Notes: generated by a model not told the origin, from the sequence alone. Shown: positions 16,138-25,834, counted from the first letter of the stretch. The stretch is DNA of 64,000 nucleotides from Streptomyces asoensis (GCF_016860545.1 NZ_BNEB01000002.1:1488001-1552000); one strand, 5' to 3'. A program made the numbers and translations.

Positions 16138-18642
16138 CTAGTGCACACGGATGCCCACGATGCACGTGTCGTCGTCCGTGTCGGACCTGCTGTACGTGAG
16201 CAGGCGGTCCAGCTGCCGGTCCAGGGTCGGCGCCACATCGCTGGCCTGCACCAGCAGCTGCGTCAGCGACTCCTCCACCGACCGGTCGCGCCGCTCGATC
16301 AGGCCGTCGGTGTACATCAGCAGGGTGTCCTCGGCGGCGAGCTGGACCTCCTCCTCCTCGTACACCGTCTCCGGTACGGCGCCCAGCAGCATCCCCCTCA
16401 GCAGGGGCAGCGGGGCCGCCCGGGAGTCCCGCACCAGCACCGGCGGCAGATGGCCCGCCCGGGCCCAGCGCAGCGTGTGCCGGGCCGGGTCGTACAGGCC
16501 GCACACGGCGGTCGCCGTGATGGAGCCCGTCAGATGGTGGGCGACGATGTTGAGCCAGGACAGCAGCTGGCCGGGGCCCGCACCGGTCACCGCCAGCCCG
16601 CGCAGCGCGTTGCGCAGCACCACCATGCTGGTCGCCGCCTCGATGCCGTGCCCCGCCACGTCGCCCACGCACAGCATGACCAGCCCGGAGGGCAGCACCA
16701 CGGCGTCGTACCAGTCGCCGCCGACGAGCTGCTCCTCCTCCGCCGGCCGGTAGCGCACGGCCACCTGGAGGCCGGGCGCCTCCAGCGGCGCCCGGGCCGG
16801 CGGCATGATCGCGTGCTGGAGCTGGAGGGCCAGCCTGCTGCGCTCGCTGGCGTGCTGCTCGGTCTGGGCCAGCTGGTCGCGGGTGGCGGCGAGCGCCACC
16901 TCCGTCCAGTGCTGCGCGGAGATGTCCTGGTAGGCGCCGCGCACGGCGACCAGCCGCTCGTCGGTGTCGAGCACCGGCTCGGCGACGATCCGCATGTACC
17001 GGGTCACCCCGTCCGGCCGTTGCAGCCGGAAGGCCGCGGACGCCGGACGGCGGCCGTGCAGCAGCGTGCGCAGCAGCCGGCCGACGATGACCGCGTCGTC
17101 GGGATGCGTGTGCGCCGACAGTTCCTCCAGCGGCACCGGAGGGCTCGACTCGGGGCGCCCGTACAGCGTGAACAGCTGGCCGTTCCAGGTCGTCTCGCCG
17201 GTGAGCAGGTCCTCCTCGAAGCCGCCGATACGGCCGAGGCGCTGGGCGTTCTGGAGCAGGCTCGCCAGCCGGGCCGCCTCGTCCTCGATCCGCCAGATCA
17301 GCAGCACGCAGTTGCCGTGCCGGCTGATGCTGACGTCGGCGACGGCGGCGATCGGCACCTCGCCGACCAGCGCGGTCAGACTCATCCGGCGCGCCCGGAA
17401 CGGCTCGCCGGTGGCGTGCACGCGCTCGATGCGCTGGAAGAGGTCACCGCCGCCCGCGGCCATCGGATAGGCCTCCAGCAGCAGGGCCCCGTTGACGACG
17501 GCGCGCGGCCGGCCCGCCGGGTCGAGGAAGCGGTTGTTGACGTGCTGGATGCGGAAGTCCACCAGCTTGCCCGCCGGGTCGATGTGCGGGACCAGGACGA
17601 GCGCCGGGTCGTGCAGCCCGTCCGTCAGGTCCATCAGCTCCGACACGTCCGGCAGCAGGAGGGGTTCCTGCCCGGGGCCCCGGACGTGCGCGTACGTCTG
17701 GAGCGTGTGGGCGCACAGGTCCGCCAGGGCCTCCACCTGGCGCACCACCGCGGGCGGCTGCCGGTCCAGCGGGGTCGGCCAGGCGATCTCCAGGACGCCG
17801 TTCACGCGTCCGGCGCTGCCGGCGGGGACGGCCGCCCGCCCGCCGTCCGGGTGCAGCTGGCGCCCGATGGTGGGCAGGCCCGTGCGCGACAGCGAGCCGA
17901 TCCACTGGGTCGTGCCCTCGGTGAGGCCGCTGCGGGCCACCGTGGCGACGTCCGGCGGCACGTACCGCCAGCGTTCGGCCTCCCCGGGGGAGAACCCGGC
18001 GCTGCCCGCGAGGGTCAGCGACCCGTCGGGACCCGCCGCCCAGATCGCCACCGCGACCGCGCCCAGCGGACCCAGCGCGTGCTGGAGCAGGGAGTCGGCG
18101 ACCGCCTGGGTGTCGTGCGCCGCCGCCAGCGCCCCGGCCTCGGCGGCCCGCAACCGCACGGCCGCCGACTGCTCCGCGGCCTCCTCCGCCTGGGTGACGG
18201 CCGCCAGGAAGGACGCCGTCACCTCGGAGACCCGGTCCTTGGCCGCCTGGTTGATGACGTCCACCGCGAACTCCAGCGGACTCACCCCGGCCTGCCCGGC
18301 CAGCGCGGACAGCTGCCGCGCCGCCTCGACGGGCCCGCAGCCGAGGCGCTCCACCAGGATGCCCTTGGCGAGCTCGACGAGGGCCCGCCCGTCGGCCTCC
18401 ACCTGGGCCTCCATGACCTCCCGGCGCAGCCGGTCCACGGTGGCGGCCAGCCGGCCCACGGGCGAGGCGGCGACGGCGCCGTCCGGATCCCGCGGGCTCA
18501 CGTCCGCCCCGGTCGCCGCCGGCCCGTCGGCCGACGGGACCAGGTCCACCTCCGCCGTCGTGGCGGCCGGCGCCGTGCCGGCGCCCGGTGCGGGCAGCGC
18601 CCGGTCGTCGCCGGGCTCCTTCGGCTGCGTGGGAATGGTCAC
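16138..18642 (-). CDS. ANTAR-GAF-PAS-SpoIIE phosphatase
   Basis: An 834-aa multi-domain signalling phosphatase. Residues about 55-125 resemble an ANTAR-type helical domain (LVELAKGILVERLGCGPVEA). A coiled coil, a GAF domain (about 150-310) and two PAS-like domains (about 340-460 and 470-590) follow. The C-terminal SpoIIE domain (about 630-830) shows VGGDWYDAV, LCVGDVAGHGIEAAT and LLMYTDGLIER. The GTG start at 18642 is the best match, though its GAGAGG is 10 nt away. It lies 55 nt after the hybrid kinase gene, probably in one operon. A role in dephosphorylating the adjacent STAS protein is inference from order. Confidence 0.85.
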   Translation of the reverse strand: MTIPTQPKEPGDDRALPAPGAGTAPAATTAEVDLVPSADGPAATGADVSPRDPDGAVAASPVGRLAATVDRLRREVMEAQVEADGRALVELAKGILVERLGCGPVEAARQLSALAGQAGVSPLEFAVDVINQAAKDRVSEVTASFLAAVTQAEEAAEQSAAVRLRAAEAGALAAAHDTQAVADSLLQHALGPLGAVAVAIWAAGPDGSLTLAGSAGFSPGEAERWRYVPPDVATVARSGLTEGTTQWIGSLSRTGLPTIGRQLHPDGGRAAVPAGSAGRVNGVLEIAWPTPLDRQPPAVVRQVEALADLCAHTLQTYAHVRGPGQEPLLLPDVSELMDLTDGLHDPALVLVPHIDPAGKLVDFRIQHVNNRFLDPAGRPRAVVNGALLLEAYPMAAGGGDLFQRIERVHATGEPFRARRMSLTALVGEVPIAAVADVSISRHGNCVLLIWRIEDEAARLASLLQNAQRLGRIGGFEEDLLTGETTWNGQLFTLYGRPESSPPVPLEELSAHTHPDDAVIVGRLLRTLLHGRRPASAAFRLQRPDGVTRYMRIVAEPVLDTDERLVAVRGAYQDISAQHWTEVALAATRDQLAQTEQHASERSRLALQLQHAIMPPARAPLEAPGLQVAVRYRPAEEEQLVGGDWYDAVVLPSGLVMLCVGDVAGHGIEAATSMVVLRNALRGLAVTGAGPGQLLSWLNIVAHHLTGSITATAVCGLYDPARHTLRWARAGHLPPVLVRDSRAAPLPLLRGMLLGAVPETVYEEEEVQLAAEDTLLMYTDGLIERRDRSVEESLTQLLVQASDVAPTLDRQLDRLLTYSRSDTDDDTCIVGIRVH

Positions 18643-18697
18643 GGTGTGCGTACCTCTCGGCTGGGAACGCCTGGGGGCTCGGGCGCGGCGGACGTCG

Positions 18698-21600
18698 TCA
18701 GACGGCCAGCCAGCGTCGGACGCAGGACATGAGGTCGTGGGTGTCGACGGGCTTGGTGACATAGTCGCTCGCGCCCGAGGCGAGGCTCTTCTCCCGGTCC
18801 CCGGGCATCGCCTTGGCGGTCACCGCGACGATGGGGAGATCGGCGTACTGGGCCATGCGACGGATCTCGGCGGTGGCCGTGTACCCGTCCATCTCGGGCA
18901 TCATCACGTCCATCAGGACCATCGCGATGTCCGGGTTGTTGCGCAGCGTGTCGATCCCCTCGCGCCCGTTCTCCGCGTGCAGCACCCGGATGCCGTGCAG
19001 TTCGAGGATCCCGCTGAGCGCGAACAGGTTGCGCGCGTCGTCGTCCACGACCAGCACGGTACGGCCCACGACGGCGTCGTCCGCCGGGTGGGGAGCCACC
19101 GGGTGGGGCGTCATGAGCTGCGGGTCGTCCGGCCGGACCAGCGCCAGGACGTCGCCCGGCTCCTCGGCGGACAGGTGCAGGGTGATGCGCTCGCGCAGTT
19201 CGTCCAGGCTGGAGAGGAACTCCATCGGCTTGCCCGCCGCCCGGGACTGGAGCCTCTCCTCCTGGGCGAGGTCGGCGCGGTGTCCGCTGTGCACGAGCAC
19301 CGGCACGCCCGTCAGCACGGAGTCGTCGTGCAGGGCCTCCAGGAACCGGGACGCCTCCGCGTCGGGCATGCCCAGTTCGAGGACGACGCAGTGGCAGGGC
19401 TCCGCGGCCAGCGCCCCCGCCGCCTCGTGCGCCCCCACGGCGGTGACGATGTCGACGGGCGCCGCCGTGCCGTCCTCCCGGCCGCGTGCCATGTCCGCGA
19501 CGACACTCTCGGCGACCAGCGTCAGCAGACCGCGCGGCCGCTCCTCCACCACGAGCAGCCGGCGCGGCCGCCGCCCGGCGACACCCGTGACGACCGGGAC
19601 ACCGGGGGAGCCGACGGGCAGCGCCGAGGGCGTGCCGTCGAGGACCCGCTCCACGGGACGGCCGCCGTCGACGACGTCCTGGAAGTCCCGCCGCGCGACC
19701 GGCAGGTAGAGCGTGAACGTGCTGCCGCGCCCGGGCGTGCTGTCCACGGTGACCGCGCCGCCGAGCAGATGCGCGATCTCACGGGTGATGGAGAGCCCGA
19801 GGCCGGTGCCGCCGTACTTGCGGCTGGTGGTGCCGTCCGCCTGCTGGAACGCGCCGAAGATGGTCTCCAGCTGCTGCTCGGGAATGCCGATGCCGGTGTC
19901 CTTCACCCGGAACGCCACCACCGTGCCGCCACGGACCACCCCGCCGGGCACCTCCTCGTCGGAGGCCGGCTCGATCCGCAGCTCGACGCTGCCCTGCTCG
20001 GTGAACTTCACCGCGTTGGAGAGCAGGTTGCGCAGCACCTGGCGCAGCCGCGAGTCGTCGGTCAGCAGGTCGGCGGGGGCGCCGGCGGCCGTGTCGATGG
20101 TGAACTCGAGGCTCTTCTGCGAGGTCATCGGCCGGAACGTGGCCTCGACGTACTCGATCAGCTGCCGCAGCGAGACGCGCTCGGGCGAGACGTCCATCTT
20201 GCCGGCCTCGACCTTGGACAGGTCCAGGATGTCGTTGATCAGCTGGAGCAGGTCCGAGCCCGCCGAGTGGATGATGCCCGCGTACTCGACCTGCTTCGGC
20301 GTGAGGTTGCGCGAGGGGTTCTGGGCCAGCAACTGGGCCAGGATCAGCAGGCTGTTGAGGGGCGTGCGCAGTTCGTGGCTCATGTTGGCCAGGAACTCCG
20401 ACTTGTACTTCGAGGCCAGGGACAGCTGCTGCGCCCGCGCCTCCAGCTCCTGCCGCGCCTGCTCGATCTGGAGGTTCTTCGCCTCGATGTCGCGGTTCTG
20501 CGCCACCAGCAGGGAGGCCTTCTCCTCCAGTTCGGCGTTGGAGTGCTGGAGTTCCTCCTGCTGGGACTGCAACTCGGCGGACCGCGCCTGGAGTTCGGCG
20601 GTCAGCCGCTGGGACTCGTCGAGCAGCTCGTCGGTGCGGGCGTTCGCCACGATGGTGTTGACGTTGACGCCGATGGTGACCCGGAGCTGTTCGAGGAAGT
20701 CCCGGTGGATCTGGGTGAAGGCGCTGACGGACGCCAGCTCGATGACGCCGAGCACCTGCCCCTCGAAGACGATGGGAAGCAGCACCAGGGCGCTGGGCTC
20801 CACCTGCCCGAGGCCGGAGGAGATGGTGACGTACCCGGCCGGCAGCTCGTCGACGATGATCGTACGGCGGCTGCGCGCGGCCTGCCCCACGAGGGAGCGG
20901 CCGAACGGGATGCGGGTGGGGCGCTCGTCGTCGGCGGGGTAGCCGTAGGCGCCGACGAGCCGCAGCTCCGGGCCCGCGGGTCCGTCCTCGGCGAGGTGGA
21001 AGGCACCGAACTGGGCCGACACCAGAGGCACCAGCTCGTCCATGATCAGCTCGGCGACCACGGGCAGGTCGCGGTGGCCCTGCATGAGCCCGGAGATGCG
21101 CGCCAGGTTGGTCTTGAGCCAGTCCTGTTCCTGGTTGGCCCGGGTGGTCTCGCGCAGGGACTCCACCATCGAGTTGATGTTGTCCTTGAGGTCGGCGACC
21201 TCGCCGGAGGCCACCACGGTGATCGAGCGGGTCAGGTCGCCCTCGGCGACGGCGCTCGTGACCTCGGCGATCGCGCGTACCTGCCGGGTCAGGTTCCCGG
21301 CGAGCTCGTTGACGTTCTCCGTGAGGCGCTTCCAGGTGCCCGAGACGCCCTCCACCTCGGCCTGGCCGCCGAGGCGTCCTTCGGTGCCGACCTCGCGGGC
21401 GACACGGGTGACCTCGTCGGCGAAGGCGGAGAGCTGGTCGACCATCGTGTTGATGGTGGTCTTGAGTTCCAGGATCTCGCCGCGGGCGTCCACGTCGATC
21501 TTCTTCGACAGGTCGCCCCTGGCCACCGCCGTGGTCACCAGCGCGATGTTGCGGACCTGGCCGGTGAGGTTGTTGGCCATCGAGTTGACGTTGTCGGTGA

Positions 21601-22987
21601 GGTCCTTCCAGGTGCCGGCCACGTTCGGGACCTGGGCCTGGCCGCCGAGGCGTCCCTCGGTGCCGACCTCGCGGGCGACGCGGGTGACCTCGTCGGCGAA
21701 CGCGGACAGCGTGTCCACCATGGTGTTGATCACGTCCGCGAGGGCCGCGACCTCGCCCTTGGCCTCGACGGTGATCTTCTGCGACAGGTCGCCGCGGGCC
21801 ACGGCGGTGGCGACCTGGGCGATGGAGCGCACCTGACCCGTCAGGTTCGACGCCATCACGTTGACGTTGTCGGTGAGGTCCTTCCACGTGCCGGAGACCC
21901 CGCGGACCGTGGCCTGCCCGCCCAGGTTGCCGGCCGTGCCGACCTCGCGGGCGACGCGGGTGACCTCGTCGGCGAAGGCGGAGAGCTGGTCGACCATCGT
22001 GTTGATGGTGTTCTTCAGTTCCAGGATCTCGCCGCGGGCGTCGACGGTGATCTTCTGGGAGAGGTCGCCCTTGGCCACCGCGGTCGCCACCTGGGCGACG
22101 TTGCGGACCTGGTTGGTGAGGTTTCCGGCCATGAAGTTGACCGAGTCGGTGAGGTCACGCCAGGTGCCCTTGACGCCCTTGACGTCGGCCTGGCCGCCGA
22201 GGCGTCCTTCGGTGCCGACCTCGCGGGCGACGCGGGTGACCTCGTCGGCGAAGGCGGAGAGCTGGTCGACCATCGTGTTGATGGTGTTCTTCAGTTCCAG
22301 GATCTCGCCGCGGGCGTCGACGGTGATCTTCTGGGAGAGGTCGCCCTTGGCCACCGCGGTGGTCACCTGGGCGACGTTGCGGACCTGGTTGGTGAGGTTT
22401 CCGGCCATGAAGTTGACCGAATCGGTGAGGTCCCGCCACACGCCGGCCACACCGGGGACCTGCGCCTGGCCGCCGAGGCGTCCTTCGGTGCCGACCTCGC
22501 GGGCGACGCGGGTGACCTCGTCGGCGAAGGCGGAGAGCTGGTCGACCATCGTGTTGACGGTCTCCTTCAGCTGAAGGATCTCGCCCCGGGCCGGTACGTC
22601 GATCTTCTGGGAGAGGTCGCCCTTGGCCACCGCGGTGGCGACCTGGGCGATGTCGCGCACCTGGGTCGTCAGGTTGCCCGCCATGGCGTTGACGGAGTCC
22701 GTCAGGTCGGCCCAGGTCCCGGAGACCCCCGGCACCTCCGCCTGGCCGCCCAGGGTGCCCTCGGTGCCCACCTCGCGGGCCACCCGGGTGACCTCGGAGG
22801 TGAAGACGGACAGCTGGTCGACCATGCCGTTGAACACGGTGGCGATGTCGCCCAGCAGACCGTCGCCGTCGGTGGGCAGGCGGGTACCGAAGTCCCCGTC
22901 CCGTACCGCCGTCAGCCCGGCCAGGAGCTGCCTGAGCTCGTGGTCGCCGGGAACCGTGTCCAAGGACTCGGTCGCGTTGCTGGTCAT
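18698..22987 (-). CDS. HAMP-array hybrid histidine kinase with two receivers
   Basis: A 1429-aa soluble hybrid kinase without membrane segments. Residues about 15-655 hold seven HAMP-like units with a 92-residue period; six carry [11 protein letters not shown] and most carry AVAxGDLSQKI. A GAF domain (about 690-840) and a coiled coil follow. The HisKA H-box is [11 protein letters not shown], with His at about 871. The HATPase has NLLSNAVKF and GTGLGLSI. A pseudo-receiver ([10 protein letters not shown], Glu at the phosphoacceptor) precedes a normal receiver ([18 protein letters not shown]). The layout resembles the fungal group III osmosensing kinases and Streptomyces OsaA-like proteins. ATG at 22987 follows ACGAGG. 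No response-regulator gene is adjacent, so output may run through the SpoIIE gene just downstream. Confidence 0.9.
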   Translation of the reverse strand: MTSNATESLDTVPGDHELRQLLAGLTAVRDGDFGTRLPTDGDGLLGDIATVFNGMVDQLSVFTSEVTRVAREVGTEGTLGGQAEVPGVSGTWADLTDSVNAMAGNLTTQVRDIAQVATAVAKGDLSQKIDVPARGEILQLKETVNTMVDQLSAFADEVTRVAREVGTEGRLGGQAQVPGVAGVWRDLTDSVNFMAGNLTNQVRNVAQVTTAVAKGDLSQKITVDARGEILELKNTINTMVDQLSAFADEVTRVAREVGTEGRLGGQADVKGVKGTWRDLTDSVNFMAGNLTNQVRNVAQVATAVAKGDLSQKITVDARGEILELKNTINTMVDQLSAFADEVTRVAREVGTAGNLGGQATVRGVSGTWKDLTDNVNVMASNLTGQVRSIAQVATAVARGDLSQKITVEAKGEVAALADVINTMVDTLSAFADEVTRVAREVGTEGRLGGQAQVPNVAGTWKDLTDNVNSMANNLTGQVRNIALVTTAVARGDLSKKIDVDARGEILELKTTINTMVDQLSAFADEVTRVAREVGTEGRLGGQAEVEGVSGTWKRLTENVNELAGNLTRQVRAIAEVTSAVAEGDLTRSITVVASGEVADLKDNINSMVESLRETTRANQEQDWLKTNLARISGLMQGHRDLPVVAELIMDELVPLVSAQFGAFHLAEDGPAGPELRLVGAYGYPADDERPTRIPFGRSLVGQAARSRRTIIVDELPAGYVTISSGLGQVEPSALVLLPIVFEGQVLGVIELASVSAFTQIHRDFLEQLRVTIGVNVNTIVANARTDELLDESQRLTAELQARSAELQSQQEELQHSNAELEEKASLLVAQNRDIEAKNLQIEQARQELEARAQQLSLASKYKSEFLANMSHELRTPLNSLLILAQLLAQNPSRNLTPKQVEYAGIIHSAGSDLLQLINDILDLSKVEAGKMDVSPERVSLRQLIEYVEATFRPMTSQKSLEFTIDTAAGAPADLLTDDSRLRQVLRNLLSNAVKFTEQGSVELRIEPASDEEVPGGVVRGGTVVAFRVKDTGIGIPEQQLETIFGAFQQADGTTSRKYGGTGLGLSITREIAHLLGGAVTVDSTPGRGSTFTLYLPVARRDFQDVVDGGRPVERVLDGTPSALPVGSPGVPVVTGVAGRRPRRLLVVEERPRGLLTLVAESVVADMARGREDGTAAPVDIVTAVGAHEAAGALAAEPCHCVVLELGMPDAEASRFLEALHDDSVLTGVPVLVHSGHRADLAQEERLQSRAAGKPMEFLSSLDELRERITLHLSAEEPGDVLALVRPDDPQLMTPHPVAPHPADDAVVGRTVLVVDDDARNLFALSGILELHGIRVLHAENGREGIDTLRNNPDIAMVLMDVMMPEMDGYTATAEIRRMAQYADLPIVAVTAKAMPGDREKSLASGASDYVTKPVDTHDLMSCVRRWLAV
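21300..22860. repeat. 276-bp (92-codon) intragenic repeats in kinase gene
   Basis: The HAMP-coding part repeats every 276 bp. Equivalent points lie at 21941, 22217 and 22493. Copies near 21941-22142 and 22217-22418 are nearly identical at DNA level over about 200 bp, including third codon positions. This suggests recent homogenisation or duplication. Confidence 0.8.
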
Positions 22988-23119
22988 GCGAACCTCGTTC
23001 CGCTCCCCAGGAGCCCCCGGGCGGGGACTCGGAACCGGGGCCGCCCCCCTGGACGGCACCGCCTGTCGTGCGTGCATTTCCGCAGTTCACGGATGTGCGC
23101 GATGAGAGAAATCCGCCGC

Positions 23120-23149
23120 AGGCTAACCCACGGAGGGGTGGCGTAACAA
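23120..23149 (-). promoter_or_regulatory. Candidate housekeeping promoter for hybrid kinase
   Basis: TTGTTA (23149-23144), 18 nt, TAGCCT (23125-23120) on the minus strand resembles an HrdB-type promoter. It would give a leader of about 125 nt. The same stretch includes GGGTTA, a poor SigB -10. The rest of 22988-23235 shows nothing else. Confidence 0.3.
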
Positions 23150-23235
23150 AGCCTCACATCTCTTTCCGCGCACAGGAAATCCAGGAGGCGCACACCGTGC
23201 ATACACGGGCGCAGGCGGGGTAGCGGCACAGGTTT

Positions 23236-23265
23236 GCCCGGGACGGCGCGAAGGCCGTCCCGGGC
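23236..23265 (-). terminator. Perfect 12-bp hairpin after sigma gene
   Basis: GCCCGGGACGGC and GCCGTCCCGGGC flank a 6-nt loop. The hairpin lies 21 nt downstream of the sigma gene stop (minus strand) and separates it from the hybrid kinase gene. This is one of the clearest terminators in the window. Confidence 0.85.
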
Positions 23266-23286
23266 AGCTGTGACCGGCTCCGGGGG

Positions 23287-24168
23287 TCAGGCCAGCTCGG
23301 CACCCAGCAGACCGCTGCGCAGACGCTTGACCATCCGGCTGATCAGACGGGAGACGTGCATCTGGGAGATGCCGAGCTCCTTGCCGATCTCCGCCTGGGT
23401 CCGCTCCTCGACGAAGCGCAGGTGGATGATCAGCTTCTCCCGCTCGTCGAGTTCCGCGATGAGCGGAGCCAGCGAGTGGAAGTCCTCGACGAGTTCCAGC
23501 GCCGGTTCCTCGGCGCCGATGAAGTCCGCGAGCACGGACTCGCCGTCCGCGCCCCCGTCCGAGGTCAGGGCCGCGTCGAGGGAGGCGGACGTGTAGCAGT
23601 TGGACGCCTTGCGCGCCTCTATGACCTCCTCCTCCGACAGCGACATCAGCTGCGACAGCTCCCGCGTGGTGGGCATCCGGCCCAGCCGCGTCTGGAGCTC
23701 CTCCGTGGCCTTGGCCAGCTCGACCCGGGCCTCCTGGAGCCGGCGCGGGACGTGCACCGCCCAGCTGGTGTCACGGAAGAAACGCTTGATCTCGCCGACG
23801 ATGTACGGCACGGCGAACGAGGTGAACTCGACCTCGCGGGTCAGCTCGAAGCGGTCGATGGCCTTGATCAGCCCGATCGTGCCGACCTGGACGATGTCCT
23901 CCATCGAGTCGCCCCGGCCGCGGAAACGCGAGGCCGCGTACCGCACCAGGGAGAGGTTCATCTCGATCAGGGTGTTGCGTACGTACTGGTATTCCGGTGT
24001 GCCCTCCTCGACGACGGCGAGCCGGTCGAAGAAGCGGCGCGACAGCTCGCGCGCGTCCTTCGGGCTCACCTGGGTGGGCATTTCGATGAGCGGGACCCCT
24101 CCCTGCGGGTCCTCGGTGCCCGCCCGTACTGCCGTGGCCGTCCGTGCCTGTGCCGTCACGGCATCCAT
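23287..24168 (-). CDS. SigB/SigF-family RNA polymerase sigma factor
   Basis: A 293-aa stress-type sigma factor. Region 2 contains MEDIVQVGTIGLIKAIDRFE and PYIVGEIKRFFRDTSW. Region 3 has VPRRLQEARVELAKA. Region 4 ends with TQAEIGKELGISQMHVSRL. ATG at 24168 has GGAG 8 nt upstream; GTG at 24177 is an alternative. It diverges from the PRC-barrel gene at 24368 and lies upstream of the hybrid kinase gene, though a strong terminator separates them. It differs more from the sigma factors at 877 and 39235 than those do from each other. GHKL proteins at 24736 and 25211 are candidate anti-sigma partners. Confidence 0.93.
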   Translation of the reverse strand: MDAVTAQARTATAVRAGTEDPQGGVPLIEMPTQVSPKDARELSRRFFDRLAVVEEGTPEYQYVRNTLIEMNLSLVRYAASRFRGRGDSMEDIVQVGTIGLIKAIDRFELTREVEFTSFAVPYIVGEIKRFFRDTSWAVHVPRRLQEARVELAKATEELQTRLGRMPTTRELSQLMSLSEEEVIEARKASNCYTSASLDAALTSDGGADGESVLADFIGAEEPALELVEDFHSLAPLIAELDEREKLIIHLRFVEERTQAEIGKELGISQMHVSRLISRMVKRLRSGLLGAELA

Positions 24169-24311
24169 GCCGCTCACTCCGTTCGTCGAGCCCGTCGATG
24201 ACTGGGTCCGTTTGCCCCGTCCTCGGCATCTCATGCCAGGGTTTCCGCACAAACTTTCCACGCGGGCTCCGGTACCGCCTCGTTTCGGTCCGGAACGGAC
24301 ACGGGCGCCCC

Positions 24312-24336
24312 GAATGCGGTCGCCGCGGGAGGGTAA
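24312..24336 (+). promoter_or_regulatory. Candidate SigB-type promoter, PRC-barrel gene
   Basis: GAAT (24312-24315), 15 nt, GGGTAA (24331-24336). It differs from the SigB consensus only in the final base. The predicted start is about 25 nt before the GTG at 24368, with AAGGGAG in between. It would transcribe the PRC-barrel and GHKL genes together. Confidence 0.5.
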
Positions 24337-24367
24337 TTGCAGCTGGGGAACACGAGAAGGGAGCAGC

Positions 24368-24739
24368 GTGACCATCGACGGAATCTGGGCGTACACGCCG
24401 GACAGCGGGTACGCCGAGGGGCAGGACCTGACCGGCTACGCCGTCATGACGGCCGACGGCACCCTGGGACATGTGGAACGGGAGGCCGACCCGCACGGCA
24501 TGCGGCACCTGGTCGTCGACACGGGTGTCTGGCTCTTCGGCAGGAGCGCCGTCGTCCCGGCGGGCGTCGTGACGGCCGTGGATCACGAGGGACGGACGGT
24601 GTCCCTGGTCTGCACGGGGGACCAGGTCAAGGACGCGCCCCGTTTCCGCACCGACAGCGAGACGACGGACCCCGCCTACCTGACCGCCGTGGGCGACCAC
24701 TATCGCCGCCTGACTCCAAGGGGAACGGCATCGGCGTGA
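24368..24739 (+). CDS. PRC-barrel-like domain protein
   Basis: A 123-aa protein whose first 90 residues look like a PRC-barrel beta domain. The pattern is DLTGYAVMTADGTLGHVERE, HLVVDTGVWLFGRSAVVPAGVVTAVD, then a short strand and an acidic tail. Such domains occur in stress-linked and RNA- or membrane-associated proteins, and the exact role is unknown. The GTG start at 24368 follows GAAGGGAGCAGC. Its stop overlaps the next gene's GTG (GTGA), so the two are translationally coupled. Confidence 0.75.
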   Translation: MTIDGIWAYTPDSGYAEGQDLTGYAVMTADGTLGHVEREADPHGMRHLVVDTGVWLFGRSAVVPAGVVTAVDHEGRTVSLVCTGDQVKDAPRFRTDSETTDPAYLTAVGDHYRRLTPRGTASA

Positions 24740-25185
24740 GGGAGGAGGGACTCGCGCCCCCGCGCGGGGCGGTCGGCCCGGGGCCTTCGGGCGCCCCGGC
24801 GCTGACCGCCTCGGCGGCCCGCGCCCACGCCCGCTCGGTGGTGGACGCCCGGTGGAACCGGGCCGCCCGCGAGGAGGACGTCATCGATCTGCTCCTGGTC
24901 GTGTCGGAGCTGGTGACCAACGCCCTGCGGCACGGCGGCGGAGTGGCCGGGTTCGAGACGACGCCGGTGACGGACGGGATCCGGGTGTCCGTGCACGACC
25001 ACAGCGACGAGGCGCCGGCCGTCGTGCCCGGGCCGGACCCGGGCCGGGCCGGCCACCGCGTGGGCGGCTACGGCTGGCCGCTGGTCGTCCGCCTGGCGCG
25101 GGAGATCGTCATCGACAGGCTGCCCACCGGCGGGAAGACGATCAGCGTCCTCCTGCCGATCCGCACCACCGGCCGACCGGACTGA
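24736..25185 (+). CDS. GHKL ATP-binding anti-sigma-like protein
   Basis: A 149-aa GHKL-fold protein with N-box VSELVTNALRHGG, a glycine segment VGGYGWP and the final strand LPTGGKTISVLLP. It is a close paralogue of the protein at 206-649. The GTG start at 24736 lies within the stop of the PRC-barrel gene (GTGA overlap), and the frame upstream belongs to that gene. It is a candidate anti-sigma factor for the divergent SigB-type gene at 23287. It converges on another GHKL gene, 25 nt away. Confidence 0.8.
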   Translation: MREEGLAPPRGAVGPGPSGAPALTASAARAHARSVVDARWNRAAREEDVIDLLLVVSELVTNALRHGGGVAGFETTPVTDGIRVSVHDHSDEAPAVVPGPDPGRAGHRVGGYGWPLVVRLAREIVIDRLPTGGKTISVLLPIRTTGRPD

Positions 25186-25210
25186 CGCACACGCGCACCG
25201 CCCCGTCCGT

Positions 25211-25657
25211 TCACCAGGGCAGGAAGACGTGGACGTCCTTCCCCTCACCCTGTCCGCCGGCGTCGGGCACGACGCTTACCTGACTGCACAGCGTCTGCAC
25301 GAGGTACCAGCCGATCCCGCCGCCCCCGCTGTCGGGATGGAACGGCCGGGGAGCGGGCGGAACGCGGCTGCTGTCGTGCAGGGTGACGTGCACGCCGTCG
25401 AAGGTGGGCCGCAGATGCAGTTCGAAGGGGCCCGGGGCGTACTGGACCGCGTTGGCGGCCAGCTCCGTCACGATGAGCACGATGTCGTGCCAGCACTCCG
25501 GCGCCGTGGGCGGCACGGCGCGGGCCAGCTCGTGCAGGAACTCCTCGGTGGCCAGCCGTGCGCCTGTCACATCCTGCGGTTCGCCCGAGAAACGGGCCGT
25601 GCGGCCGGGAATCGCCCAGGAGGACAAAGCGTCATTACCTCGTGGCTCGGTTGCCAT
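25211..25657 (-). CDS. GHKL ATP-binding regulator
   Basis: A 148-aa HATPase-fold protein with VTELAANAVQYAPG as the N-box, a VTLHDSS strand and GGGGIGWYLVQTL as the G2-like segment. It differs from the two paralogues at 206 and 24736 in its G2 region and looks more like a typical RsbW family ATPase. ATG at 25657 is the likely start, though its ribosome site is weak; the frame extends to 25801. A possible SigB-type promoter lies at 25731-25755. Confidence 0.78.
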   Translation of the reverse strand: MATEPRGNDALSSWAIPGRTARFSGEPQDVTGARLATEEFLHELARAVPPTAPECWHDIVLIVTELAANAVQYAPGPFELHLRPTFDGVHVTLHDSSRVPPAPRPFHPDSGGGGIGWYLVQTLCSQVSVVPDAGGQGEGKDVHVFLPW

Positions 25658-25730
25658 GTCGTCAGTGCGGCCCCTCTGTGCCGGGGCCGGCGTCCTTTCT
25701 CGTACGGCTGCGTGGCGTCGCCCTTTCTGG

Positions 25731-25755
25731 GTTCCCGAGGCCTTCCAGGCTAAGC
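25731..25755 (-). promoter_or_regulatory. Candidate SigB-type promoter, GHKL gene
   Basis: GCTT (25755-25752), 15 nt, GGGAAC (25736-25731) on the minus strand. The -10 is the GGGAAY variant. The leader would be about 65 nt. Confidence 0.35.
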
Positions 25756-25834
25756 GTCCCGTCTCCGTCGGCATACCGCCCCGGCACGACCGTCCCGGCA
25801 CGACCGGGGCGGCGGACCGGGGGAGCGGGCCGGG

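Noticed and set aside
15359..16141. 260-codon plus-strand frame over the STAS gene
   Set aside because: Antisense to a clear STAS protein and composed of compositional shadow sequence.
17492..23146. 1884-codon open frame on the plus strand
   Set aside because: It lies antisense to the hybrid kinase and the SpoIIE gene. Its translation is low complexity with no motif, and the repeated kinase sequence explains its length.
23199..23223. GCAT-N15-GGGTAG on the plus strand
   Set aside because: It resembles a SigB-type promoter but faces the end of the sigma gene and a terminator 13 nt later, so no product is expected.
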